Origin: Pseudomonadota bacterium
GTDB lineage: Bacteria; Pseudomonadota; Alphaproteobacteria; Caulobacterales; Caulobacteraceae
Length of the DNA stretch: 55,272 bases
Assembly (NCBI GenBank): GCA_023451375.1
Contig: JAEXZS010000059.1
Span: 1 to 55,272 of the forward strand
Reading direction: 5' to 3'
Position 1 is the stretch's first letter. The number at the start of each line of letters is the position of its first letter. A program made the translations under genes and the position numbers. This document shows positions 8,562 to 16,435 of this stretch, one piece after another. The notes below the pieces were generated by a model. It worked only from the letters and a program-made list of their open reading frames with translations. It searched no databases and had not been told where the DNA came from.

Positions 8562-8644
8562 CCGGCTCGGGAGCGGGCGACTTACCGGATCGCGTACCTC
8601 TACACCTGGACGACGCCAACAGGCCGTTTCGCAAACCTGACACG

Positions 8645-9604
8645 TCAGCCCAAGGCGTTTTCGAGGACGTAGCCACCGGCGTCCCCTCCGGTGACCAGCA
8701 GGATGTCCTCGACCCTGCGGCCGGCTGGCGTCCGGGCGATATGAATGAGGACATCGATCGCCTGCGAGATGGCGCGACGGGGTATGACTGGGCCGGTCTC
8801 GGCGATCAGATCCTCGATCCGATAGAGGGCCTCACGGGCGGAATTGGCGTGGATGGTCGAGAGGCCTCCGGGATGACCGGTGTTCCAAGCCTTGAGCGTC
8901 TCCAGCGCCGCCGCGCCCTCGCGCATCTCTCCCACCACGATACGGTCCGGCCGCATCCGCAGGGCGTCGCGCACCAGATCGGCGACGCCGATGACGACGG
9001 GATGCCGGCGGGTGAGGACGGCGACGAGATCCCATGCGGAGCACTGCAGCTCGGGCGTGTCTTCGATCAAGAACACCCTATCGTCAGCGAAGGCCGGCTC
9101 CGCCAGCAGGGCGTTGGCGAGCGTCGTCTTGCCCGAGCCTGTGCCACCGGAAATCAGCACATTATTCCGCTCCTGCACGGCGCGTCGCAGAACCTGCGCC
9201 TGGGCATCGCCGATCACGCCGTCACGGACATAGTCGTCCAGAGACCAGATAACTGCGGCCCGTTTGCGGATGGAGAAGGCGGGCGCGGCGGTGACCGGCG
9301 GGAGAAACCCCTGGAACCGCTCGCCGGTGACCGGGAGAACCCCTGCCAGACGTGGATTCTCCCGGGTGACCGGATCCCCGACATAGTCCGCGATCAAACG
9401 GATGACCCGTTCCCGGGCTTCTGGCTCCAACCCATGGCCGGTATCGGCGCGCCCGGTCCCGACGCGATCCAGGACCAAACGTCCATCCGGATTGACGAGG
9501 ACTTCGACCACGAGCGGATCCATCAGCGCCGCTAGGATATCCGGGCCCAGCGCGTGGCGAAGCGCCTCCAGCTTCCGTTCGCCGACGATGGGATGGACGC
9601 TCAT
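8645..9604 (-). CDS. trbB: Conjugal transfer ATPase TrbB (VirB11)
   Basis: 319-residue hexameric secretion ATPase of the VirB11/PulE class. Walker A GGTGSGKT is at residues 153-160, the Asp box is around FLIEDTPEL and the His box is GGLSTIHANS. The ATG overlaps the stop of the ribbon-helix-helix gene (ATGA). In most relatives trbC follows directly; here sce7726 and the cargo operon separate them. The cut appears precise, leaving trbB full length. Confidence 0.93.
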   Translation of the reverse strand: MSVHPIVGERKLEALRHALGPDILAALMDPLVVEVLVNPDGRLVLDRVGTGRADTGHGLEPEARERVIRLIADYVGDPVTRENPRLAGVLPVTGERFQGFLPPVTAAPAFSIRKRAAVIWSLDDYVRDGVIGDAQAQVLRRAVQERNNVLISGGTGSGKTTLANALLAEPAFADDRVFLIEDTPELQCSAWDLVAVLTRRHPVVIGVADLVRDALRMRPDRIVVGEMREGAAALETLKAWNTGHPGGLSTIHANSAREALYRIEDLIAETGPVIPRRAISQAIDVLIHIARTPAGRRVEDILLVTGGDAGGYVLENALG

Positions 9605-10014
9605 TCGACCGTCCCGCGCTGCGGCCTGCCGCCCGAGATCAACCGGGCGGCCGTGTCATCGAGAAGCTGTTCGATCCGGCGGTCCACTGCGGCGCGGGCG
9701 ACAGGATCCTGATCCGTGACGGCGTCCGGCAAACGCATGAAGAAGGCGCGGGCGACCTCGATGACCAGCTCCTGGATGATTTGCACGTCTCGCGCCGTCG
9801 ACCGCATGTGGTCTCTCAGCGCGCGGTCGAGCTGAAGCAGACGGTCGTCCGGATCGGCCGGGAGGCTTCTGGCCAAGCCCTTTGCAAGCGAGCGTCCGGC
9901 GGCCTGGCTGATCGGGATGTTGGCCGAGCGCGCTTCCCGCTGCAGGGCGGCGACCACGCGGGGGTCCGTGAGATAAACCTGAACCCGCGTCGCCCCGGTC
10001 TCACGCCCGCCCAT
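9601..10014 (-). CDS. Ribbon-helix-helix (CopG-type) transfer protein
   Basis: 137 residues. The N-terminus (ATRVQVYLTDPRVVAALQREARSANIPISQAAG) reads as a CopG/ribbon-helix-helix DNA-binding segment, followed by a helical tail. Genes of this type always sit between traG and trbB in this class of transfer cluster. The role is probably regulation or coupling of DNA to the TraG ATPase. The start at 10014 lies inside the traG 3' end (14-nt overlap), and the stop overlaps trbB (4 nt), so traG, this gene and trbB form one translational chain. A longer in-frame reading to 10326 is entirely traG shadow. Confidence 0.8.
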   Translation of the reverse strand: MGGRETGATRVQVYLTDPRVVAALQREARSANIPISQAAGRSLAKGLARSLPADPDDRLLQLDRALRDHMRSTARDVQIIQELVIEVARAFFMRLPDAVTDQDPVARAAVDRRIEQLLDDTAARLISGGRPQRGTVE

Positions 10015-11902
10015 CGCCGCCTCCCTGCAACCCGTCGAGCACCGCCTGTTCCGCCGCGAAGGCCGTCGAGATTCGCTCGTAGGTCTCGGCCGCCTTGGCG
10101 GCGACGCGTCGATCATGGATCGCCGCCTCCACCTCCTTGAACAGCGGCAGGGCCGCCTCCGGATCCTCGCCCAGCCCCCGTCGTCCCGCCCACGGGTGAA
10201 CCGGTGCGCCAGGCGTGTCGACGCCAGCCGCCTGATCCGGCGGCGGGAGGTCCGCGCGCGTCCGGAAGGGCCGCTCCCTGTCGTAGAGGACCTTGCGTGT
10301 CCGCAGCGGCCTGTGCCCTGCCGCAAAGGTCAGCTGCACCTCGTCCGGCAGCGCCCGGACTTCGCCCGGCTCCAGCAGGGGCCGTTCGATCTCGGAGCGG
10401 GACACCGAGCTTCGGCCGGCGCCCAGCCCCGCCGGACCACTGCGGCTGGTTTTCCGCTCCAGCACGGTGCCGGTGAGCTTGGACACCTTGTCCTGCGTCA
10501 GCGGATCGAGAGCGCTGAAGGCGGTGTAGACATGGCAGTTGTCGAGGATGGTGTTGTTGGCCCCATAGGTCTCGACGATGTCGTTCAGGGACTGGGCGAC
10601 GAACATCGTCTTGATGCCGTAGCCGCTCATCAGGCGCAGGGACTTCTCGAAGAACGCCAGCCGGCCCAGCAGGGGAAACTCGTCCATAAGCATCAAAAGG
10701 CGCCGGCGCTTCTCGCGGCCCGCGTCGTCGGCGTGCTCGGCGGCGGTCAGGGTCTGAGCCGCCGCGTAGAAGAGAAGCCGGATCACCGGTCGCAAGGCGA
10801 CGGCGTCGGCCGGAGCGACCTGCACATAGAGGGAGACCGGCGCCTCTGCGCACATCAGGTCGCCGAGCGCGAAATCCGATGCCGACATCGCGCGAACCAG
10901 ATCGTCGCCGGCCAGCCATTTGAGATAGCTGCGCGCCGTGCCCTGCACCGACGTGCGAAAGCGGTCGTGCATCGCCGCGTAGCCCTTCACCGCCGTGGAG
11001 ATGAACGGATGGACCTCGGGGACGCCCTCGGGACCCATACGATGAAGGGTCCGGACCATGACGTCGGCGGCGGCGTCCAGATCGGCGAGGATCGTTCTCA
11101 CCGTCAACAACGTCTTGTCCACGTCCGGCGCCGTGTAGAGGACGTGCAGGATCACGGCTTCGAGAATCTCGGACGCCGCCTTGTCCCAGATGGCCTCGTC
11201 GTCCCGTGCGCCTCCCGGATCGCTGAGGATGGCGACCAGCCGCTGGACCTGCGCCAGTTCCTGCGGCCCGGGTCGGATCTCCGCCAGAGGATTGAAGCGC
11301 GCTGACGCTGGGTCTCGCGGATTGAAGTAGAGTGCGTGACTGTGCCGGGCGCGCCAGCCGGCGGTCACCCGCCACAGCTCCCCCTTGGGATCATGGACCA
11401 GGACGCTGTCGGTCCAGCTCAACAGGGTGGGGACGACATGGCCTCGTCCCTTCCCCGCCCGGGTCCCGCCCGTCACGAGCGTAGGGCGCAGGTCGGTCGT
11501 CGCCAGAAGACGGCCCTGCAACCGCCCGAGGACGCACCCTGCGTCGTGCCTCAGGCCCGCACGGCGAGCCTCCGCGAGGCCGCCCCACCCGCGCGTTCGC
11601 TTCACGGCGCCGCCCTCGAACAGAAGCAGGCTCCCGGCGCCCGCGGCCATCACGAGCATGAAGACCGAGAGCGGCAGGGCGAAGGCGTCCGCTTCCGCCG
11701 CCCCGAACCTCTGACGCCAGACCAGAATCATCCAGGGCCAGTAGACGCCCGTCTCGTCCAGCCGGAGCGCGGGTCCCAGCGTCACATGATAGCGATAGAG
11801 CCACGCGAAGGTCTGGGTGGACGCCTGAAGCGCGACGAGGAGGGCGGCGGCGAGACCGGCGAGGCGTGCTGGCGGCATGACGACCATCCGTTCGAAGACC
11901 AT
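10001..11902 (-). CDS. traG: Conjugal transfer coupling protein TraG (VirD4)
   Basis: Inner-membrane ATPase that passes the relaxase-DNA complex to the secretion channel; 633 residues from the ATG at 11902. N-terminal hydrophobic segments (LAGLAAALLVALQAS; LPLSVFMLVMAAGAGSLLLF) precede the nucleotide-binding domain, with Walker A GGTRAGKG near residue 147 and Walker B LLMLMDEFPLLG further on. The start is uncertain: another ATG lies at 11878, and the frame stays open to a TTG at 12031. None has a strong ribosome binding site. It heads the traG-ribbon-trbB run. Confidence 0.92.
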   Translation of the reverse strand: MVFERMVVMPPARLAGLAAALLVALQASTQTFAWLYRYHVTLGPALRLDETGVYWPWMILVWRQRFGAAEADAFALPLSVFMLVMAAGAGSLLLFEGGAVKRTRGWGGLAEARRAGLRHDAGCVLGRLQGRLLATTDLRPTLVTGGTRAGKGRGHVVPTLLSWTDSVLVHDPKGELWRVTAGWRARHSHALYFNPRDPASARFNPLAEIRPGPQELAQVQRLVAILSDPGGARDDEAIWDKAASEILEAVILHVLYTAPDVDKTLLTVRTILADLDAAADVMVRTLHRMGPEGVPEVHPFISTAVKGYAAMHDRFRTSVQGTARSYLKWLAGDDLVRAMSASDFALGDLMCAEAPVSLYVQVAPADAVALRPVIRLLFYAAAQTLTAAEHADDAGREKRRRLLMLMDEFPLLGRLAFFEKSLRLMSGYGIKTMFVAQSLNDIVETYGANNTILDNCHVYTAFSALDPLTQDKVSKLTGTVLERKTSRSGPAGLGAGRSSVSRSEIERPLLEPGEVRALPDEVQLTFAAGHRPLRTRKVLYDRERPFRTRADLPPPDQAAGVDTPGAPVHPWAGRRGLGEDPEAALPLFKEVEAAIHDRRVAAKAAETYERISTAFAAEQAVLDGLQGGGDGRA

Positions 11903-12070
11903 CGAGACTTCGAGGGAGAGGGCCGTTTGAGGCGACTTTCTGGCCGCAAATCCGGTCCTCGGGCGCCTTGGACGCCGATATAGAGGCGCGTCACGAGGGC
12001 GAGCCGTTTTGCCGATCCGGCGGGACCGCAATATATTCTCGCTGTCGGCTCGTCGCCGAGCCGTGACGGG

Positions 12071-12475
12071 TCAGTTGCCGCCTTCGCGCACCCCGGCGGC
12101 CCTCAGAAGGTCGCCGACACGACGACCGTCGAGCCGACAGGTCGCGATCACCCGATCATAGACGATCACCCGACCGCTCCGTCCTCGCGTCGCCACGCAT
12201 TCGAGACGTCGGCCCATCACCAGACGGCGCAATTGATCACGGGCGGCGCGTCCGCCCGGTGCGTTGAGCTCCGGGGCATTGAAGTCCGCGAGCCTCACCT
12301 CGATCCAGGTGGAGGGGTTCGTGCTGTCGCCGACGCAGAGCCCGTCGCCATCGCCGACATAGCGGGTTTGCCCCGAGAAAACCTGACCGGCGCGATCCGG
12401 CAATCGCCCCTCGCACGGATCGGCGTGGGCGATCGCGGGCGCGGCGAGGAGCGGGAGGATGAGCCACCATTTCAT
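12071..12475 (-). CDS. Secreted staphylococcal-nuclease-like (thermonuclease) protein
   Basis: 134 residues with a clear signal peptide (MKWWLILPLLAAPAIAHA). The mature part has the SNase pattern: a YVGDGDGLCVG strand, then R-L-A-D-F-N-A-P-E-L, then A-R-D-Q-L-R-R-L. This suggests a periplasmic or secreted nuclease. The ATG at 12475 was chosen because the signal peptide begins there; a longer reading upstream has no such support. It is divergent from radC and upstream of traG on the same strand. Small SNase genes beside traG are common in conjugative elements of alphaproteobacteria. The catalytic Arg/Glu set appears only partly, so activity is uncertain. Confidence 0.7.
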   Translation of the reverse strand: MKWWLILPLLAAPAIAHADPCEGRLPDRAGQVFSGQTRYVGDGDGLCVGDSTNPSTWIEVRLADFNAPELNAPGGRAARDQLRRLVMGRRLECVATRGRSGRVIVYDRVIATCRLDGRRVGDLLRAAGVREGGN

Positions 12476-12576
12476 CGGATCAACCTGGGCCGATCCGGTC
12501 GGATCGAAAAGCGCGATCGGGAAGAAAGGGAGGGCGGCCGGGAATGCTCCGCTTGGGAGCCTTGCTGGAGACCGCC

Positions 12577-13257
12577 ATGCGCCCGCTTCCTGACCTCGAA
12601 CCCGCGATCGCCGCAGTTGGGCGTTCGCCCGACACGAGTTCGCTCGCGAACCTCGACGACCGCGCCCTCCTGGCGCTTCTGCTGGGCCGGAGCATGCGAC
12701 AGACATCCGTCCCCGCCGTCGACGCCCTGTTCGACCGGTTCGGCGACATCGCCGCCATCGCTTCCGCCGATGTGCCGGAACTGGCGCGCGCCAGCGGACT
12801 GGGACCAGGGGCGCTGACCGACCTGAAACTGCTCCGTGTGCTCAGCGAACGACTGGTCCGCGCTGAGGCTTCGAGACGGCCGGTCATCACCAGCTGGACG
12901 GCCTTGCTCGCCTATGTCCGGGTCGCATTGGCCGAGGAGCCCCGCGAGCAGTTCCGGGCCCTGTTCCTCGACAAGCGCAACCGGCTCCTGAGCGACGAAC
13001 TGGTCGCCCACGGCACGATCGACCATGCCCCCGTTTATCCGCGCGAGGTCGTGCGGCGGGCGTTGGAGGTGTCGGCCGCGTCCATCATCCTCGTCCACAA
13101 TCACCCCTCGGGTGATCCCGAGCCGTCCCGCGCCGACATCGAGATGACGCGGAAGATCGTCGACGCCGCCAAGGTCTTCGACATCCAGGTCCATGATCAT
13201 CTGATCGTCGGGAGGGACGGTACGGCCAGCCTGCGCACCCTCGGGCACTTCCGGTGA
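12577..13257 (+). CDS. radC: RadC family JAB-domain protein
   Basis: 226 residues from the ATG at 12577, which has GGAG at a good distance; an ATG at 12544 would add 11 residues. The C-terminal MPN/JAB metalloprotease-like domain carries the RadC signature HNHPSGD with downstream D, and an upstream HGTIDHAPVYPREV segment. The N-terminal helix-hairpin-helix region (LARASGLGPGAL) is present. RadC-type proteins on mobile elements are linked to DNA processing or anti-restriction, but their activity is unsettled. The stop overlaps the next start (GTGA), so it is coupled to the toprim gene. Confidence 0.88.
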   Translation: MRPLPDLEPAIAAVGRSPDTSSLANLDDRALLALLLGRSMRQTSVPAVDALFDRFGDIAAIASADVPELARASGLGPGALTDLKLLRVLSERLVRAEASRRPVITSWTALLAYVRVALAEEPREQFRALFLDKRNRLLSDELVAHGTIDHAPVYPREVVRRALEVSAASIILVHNHPSGDPEPSRADIEMTRKIVDAAKVFDIQVHDHLIVGRDGTASLRTLGHFR

Positions 13258-14165
13258 GCCTGCGCCAGATCGTGGCGATCCTCGGCGGAGACCTCTACCA
13301 GACCGGCATGCGCGCCAATGTGCCGGCGCCCGGGCACGGGAAGGCGGACCGTTCTGTCTCGCTCCTGCTCGATGGTGGCCGGGTCGTCATCCACACCTTC
13401 GGCGCGGCCGATTGGCGGGAGGTACGCGACGACCTGCGGCGTCGCGGACTGGTCGATCCCGGCGGTCGGCTCATGGGCGTCGCGCACACGCCGGACAGGC
13501 CCGTGATCGACCACCCCCGACGGCGAGCGGTCGCGAGTGCGCTCTGGCAGGATGGAGTACAGCTCGTCCAGACCGGCGTGGTCGCACGTCACCTCGCCGT
13601 GCGCGGCGTCGCCTGGCGGGAAGACCTCGACGACCTGCTCGAACATCCCCGCGCGCCCCTCTCGGTCTACCGGCCGGGGCGGCGCGCCGGACGCGCGATG
13701 ATGAGCGGGATCCGGTCGCCCTTGGGAGATCTCACGGCCGTCGAGCTCACCTATCTCGCGACCAACGGGCAGGTCGCATCGGGTCTGAGCGTTCCCCGCA
13801 AGACCGTGGGTCAGGTCCCGCCGGGATCGGCCGTCCGTCTGCGTCCCGCGGCGGCGCGGATGCTGGTGGCCGAGGGCGTAGTCACCACCCTGTCCGCCAT
13901 GGTCCGCTTCGACCTCCCGGGCTGGGCGCTCATGTCCGCCGGAAACCTCTCGCGGTGGCACCCACCCCACCAGGTCTCGACGGTTCTCATCGCCGGAGAC
14001 CGAGGCGAAGCGGGGGAGATCGCCGCGATACGCCTGGCCAGGCGGCTCGAGCGGGATGGCGTGGAGGCGATCCTGGCCTTTCCCCCAGCCCCGTTCGGCG
14101 ACTGGAACGAAGCCGCTCGAGATCGTCAGAAAGGGGGAAAGGAAGGGTGCGGGCGGGCGCCGTAG
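13254..14165 (+). CDS. DUF7146/toprim-domain protein (primase-like)
   Basis: 303 residues from the GTG at 13254, overlapping the radC stop by 4 nt. The N-terminus (GGDLYQTGMRANVPAPGHGKADRSVSLLL) resembles the zinc-free, degenerate CHC2-like start of plasmid and phage primases. A DUF7146-like middle follows. The C-terminus has a toprim-like VLIAGDRGEAGEIAAIRLARRL segment, where the DRGEAG part takes the place of the D-x-D metal site. It probably acts in element replication or transfer priming. It is the second gene of the radC operon and is followed 38 nt later by parB. Confidence 0.7.
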   Translation: MSLRQIVAILGGDLYQTGMRANVPAPGHGKADRSVSLLLDGGRVVIHTFGAADWREVRDDLRRRGLVDPGGRLMGVAHTPDRPVIDHPRRRAVASALWQDGVQLVQTGVVARHLAVRGVAWREDLDDLLEHPRAPLSVYRPGRRAGRAMMSGIRSPLGDLTAVELTYLATNGQVASGLSVPRKTVGQVPPGSAVRLRPAAARMLVAEGVVTTLSAMVRFDLPGWALMSAGNLSRWHPPHQVSTVLIAGDRGEAGEIAAIRLARRLERDGVEAILAFPPAPFGDWNEAARDRQKGGKEGCGRAP

Positions 14166-14203
14166 AGGCGGGGATGGACCTAGCCTGCGGCAGGAGAGCC
14201 CTC

Positions 14204-16294
14204 ATGTCCCGTTCCACCGCCGTCGCCGTCGTCGCCACCCCTTTCCAGGTCGCGTCGACCCGTAACCGACCGCTGGTCCATCTCCGTGATCTCGACATCG
14301 CCCCGGAGAACCTTCGCTTCGGCGAGCCCCCCGACGATGACATCCCTCTGCTTGCCGATACCCTGTTCGCCGCCGGCCAGCTGCAGCCCCTGACCGTCCG
14401 GCCCGGTCGAAAGAAGGAAGCCGCCAATATGGCGCTCGACGGCCGGCGGCGCCTGCTGGCGCTTCGTCTGCTGGTCGAACAGGGGCGAATCGACGACAGC
14501 TTCCTCGTCGATGTCTTTGTCGAGACGGACCCCGCCCGCCAGGCCGCGGCCGTTCTGCTCACCAACACGGCCGTGCCGGTCCATGTCGCCGACATCATCG
14601 CGGCGATCGGCCGGATGCTGAAAGGCAAGCTCGGCGTGCCCACGATCGCCAAGGCGCTGGGATACGCGGAAATCGACATCAAACGTCTCGCGGCCCTTTC
14701 CGCCCTGCCGGATGTCGCGCTGCAGGCGCTGCGGCTCGGCCGGCTGAACCTGCGCCAGGCGCGCCTTCTCGCCAGACTTTCGGACCCCGACGAGCAGGCG
14801 GAGTTGGCCCGGATGACCCTCGACGGTCACGGTTTCCAGGACTGGCGCGTGACCGAAAGGCTCGACGAAGCCCGTGTCACCGCCCGCGACCCCCGCTGCG
14901 CCCTCATCGGGCCCGAACGCTACGCCGAGGCCGGGGGGCGCACCGAGACCGATCTGTTCGGCGAGCTGCCGCCGGTGCTGCTGGACCCGGCCATTCTCAC
15001 CGAGGTCTGGACCCGACGCGCCCGGGAGATCGCCCGGATCTACGAGGCCGAGGGCCTGGCGGTCCACGTCACGGCGGGCCCCGAACCAGACCTGCCGGAC
15101 GATCTGGAAGCCGCCGGCTATGTTTATGGCGGCATGCTCCCGGCCACGGAGATGGCGGACTATCGCGACAAGCGGGACGCCTTCAACACCGCCGTCGAAG
15201 AGGTCGAGGCGGTTCTGGCCGAGACGACCGACGCCGGGGCGGTGGACGCCGCGCTTGATGTCATGATCCGCGCCCGCCTGGCCATGGATCAGGCGGGATG
15301 GAGCGGCCGTGTGGCCACGACCCTGGTCCTGCGTCCTGCGGCGCGCACCGGGATCGAAGTCCGGTGCTTCACACCCGTGGAGCCGGAAATCGAGGACGAG
15401 ACCGTCGATCAGACTCCCGCCTCCGCGGAGGGCATGGCGGTCGCGCCCGTCTATCGACCGCCCGAGGTCGAGACGCCGGAGCCCGAGACCGAGGGCGTCA
15501 ATCACGCTCTTCACGCCGTGCGCACCGACGTGGCCACCCGCGGTCTGATCCGCGCCCTCGCCGACGATCCCGGCGTCGCCTTCACGGCGCTGATCGCCCG
15601 CCTGTTCAACCAGCTGGCCGTCAGGACCTTCGGCCAGCGGTCTGAGTCCGCCCTCGCCCTGACGGCGTCCGCCTTCAAGCCGACCGGCGGCCGCGTCATC
15701 GAGACGTTGGACGGCGAGGTTCGCCAGAGGCTGGACGATCGGCGCGCCGCCTGGGAGGCGTCGGGCGAGACGGTAATCGCCTGGGTGCATGGCCTCGCCC
15801 ATGGCGACAAGATGGGTTTGCTGGCCGAGCTCACCGCCCTCACCCTGGATGTTCGGGAGGAGCGGACCACCCTCATCCGCAAGTCGGCCCGGGCCGAAGC
15901 CGCCGAACTCGCCGAGCTTTGCGGCGCGGACATCAGCCTGCACTGGACCCCGGACGCCGAGTTCCTGAAGCCGCACTCCAAGACCCTCCTGCTGAAGATG
16001 CTGGAGGAGATGGACCGGGCCGATGTGAGAGCAGGCCTGCTGAAGAAGGCCGATCTGATCCCCTGGGTCGAGGAGAACGCGGCGGAGAAGGGATGGGCGC
16101 CCGTCAGCCTGTCCTGGACCACGCCCGCCGACGCCGACGAGGTCGCGGCGTCGAACACTGACGTTCCGGAGAGCGACACGGCCGAAGAGAGCGCAGGCGA
16201 TGCCGACAACGGGGCCAGCGACGGGGCCGACGATGGGGCCGGCGCCTTCGAGGTCACCGCTGAAGGCGAGGCGGCGCTCAACGACGCCGCCTGA
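14204..16294 (+). CDS. ParB/RepB/Spo0J-type partition protein
   Basis: 696 residues from the ATG at 14204, with CAGGAG at 14191 as ribosome binding site. The N-terminal ParB/Srx-like domain (IAPENLRFGEPPDDDIPLLADTLFAAGQLQPLTVRPG, then ALDGRRRLLAL) is followed by a helix-turn-helix (GVPTIAKALGYAEIDIKRLAAL). A long helical region and an acidic, Asp/Gly/Ala-rich C-terminal tail complete it. The protein is much longer than chromosomal ParB (about 300 residues), as is usual for ICE and plasmid copies with no ParA beside them. No parA is visible in the window. A hairpin follows the stop. Confidence 0.85.
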   Translation: MSRSTAVAVVATPFQVASTRNRPLVHLRDLDIAPENLRFGEPPDDDIPLLADTLFAAGQLQPLTVRPGRKKEAANMALDGRRRLLALRLLVEQGRIDDSFLVDVFVETDPARQAAAVLLTNTAVPVHVADIIAAIGRMLKGKLGVPTIAKALGYAEIDIKRLAALSALPDVALQALRLGRLNLRQARLLARLSDPDEQAELARMTLDGHGFQDWRVTERLDEARVTARDPRCALIGPERYAEAGGRTETDLFGELPPVLLDPAILTEVWTRRAREIARIYEAEGLAVHVTAGPEPDLPDDLEAAGYVYGGMLPATEMADYRDKRDAFNTAVEEVEAVLAETTDAGAVDAALDVMIRARLAMDQAGWSGRVATTLVLRPAARTGIEVRCFTPVEPEIEDETVDQTPASAEGMAVAPVYRPPEVETPEPETEGVNHALHAVRTDVATRGLIRALADDPGVAFTALIARLFNQLAVRTFGQRSESALALTASAFKPTGGRVIETLDGEVRQRLDDRRAAWEASGETVIAWVHGLAHGDKMGLLAELTALTLDVREERTTLIRKSARAEAAELAELCGADISLHWTPDAEFLKPHSKTLLLKMLEEMDRADVRAGLLKKADLIPWVEENAAEKGWAPVSLSWTTPADADEVAASNTDVPESDTAEESAGDADNGASDGADDGAGAFEVTAEGEAALNDAA

Positions 16295-16314
16295 TCCAGG
16301 CGCGAGAACGGAGA

Positions 16315-16343
16315 GGCCCGTCGCGACATCGTCGCGGCGGGCC
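16315..16343 (+). terminator. Hairpin after parB
   Basis: A 13-bp stem with one G-T wobble (GGCCCGTCGCGAC / GTCGCGGCGGGCC) and a 3-nt loop lies 20 nt after the parB stop. The tail is not T-rich (TTCGTCATGG), so it may be a weak terminator or an mRNA-stabilising hairpin. Confidence 0.5.
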
Positions 16344-16435
16344 TTCGTCATGGAAGGCGAGAGGAAGGGCGGCGGGGCGCGAGCCTGGAGGACCGGAGGG
16401 ATGAGCCCGCCGCTCCAGGCGACGGAGCCCTTCGC

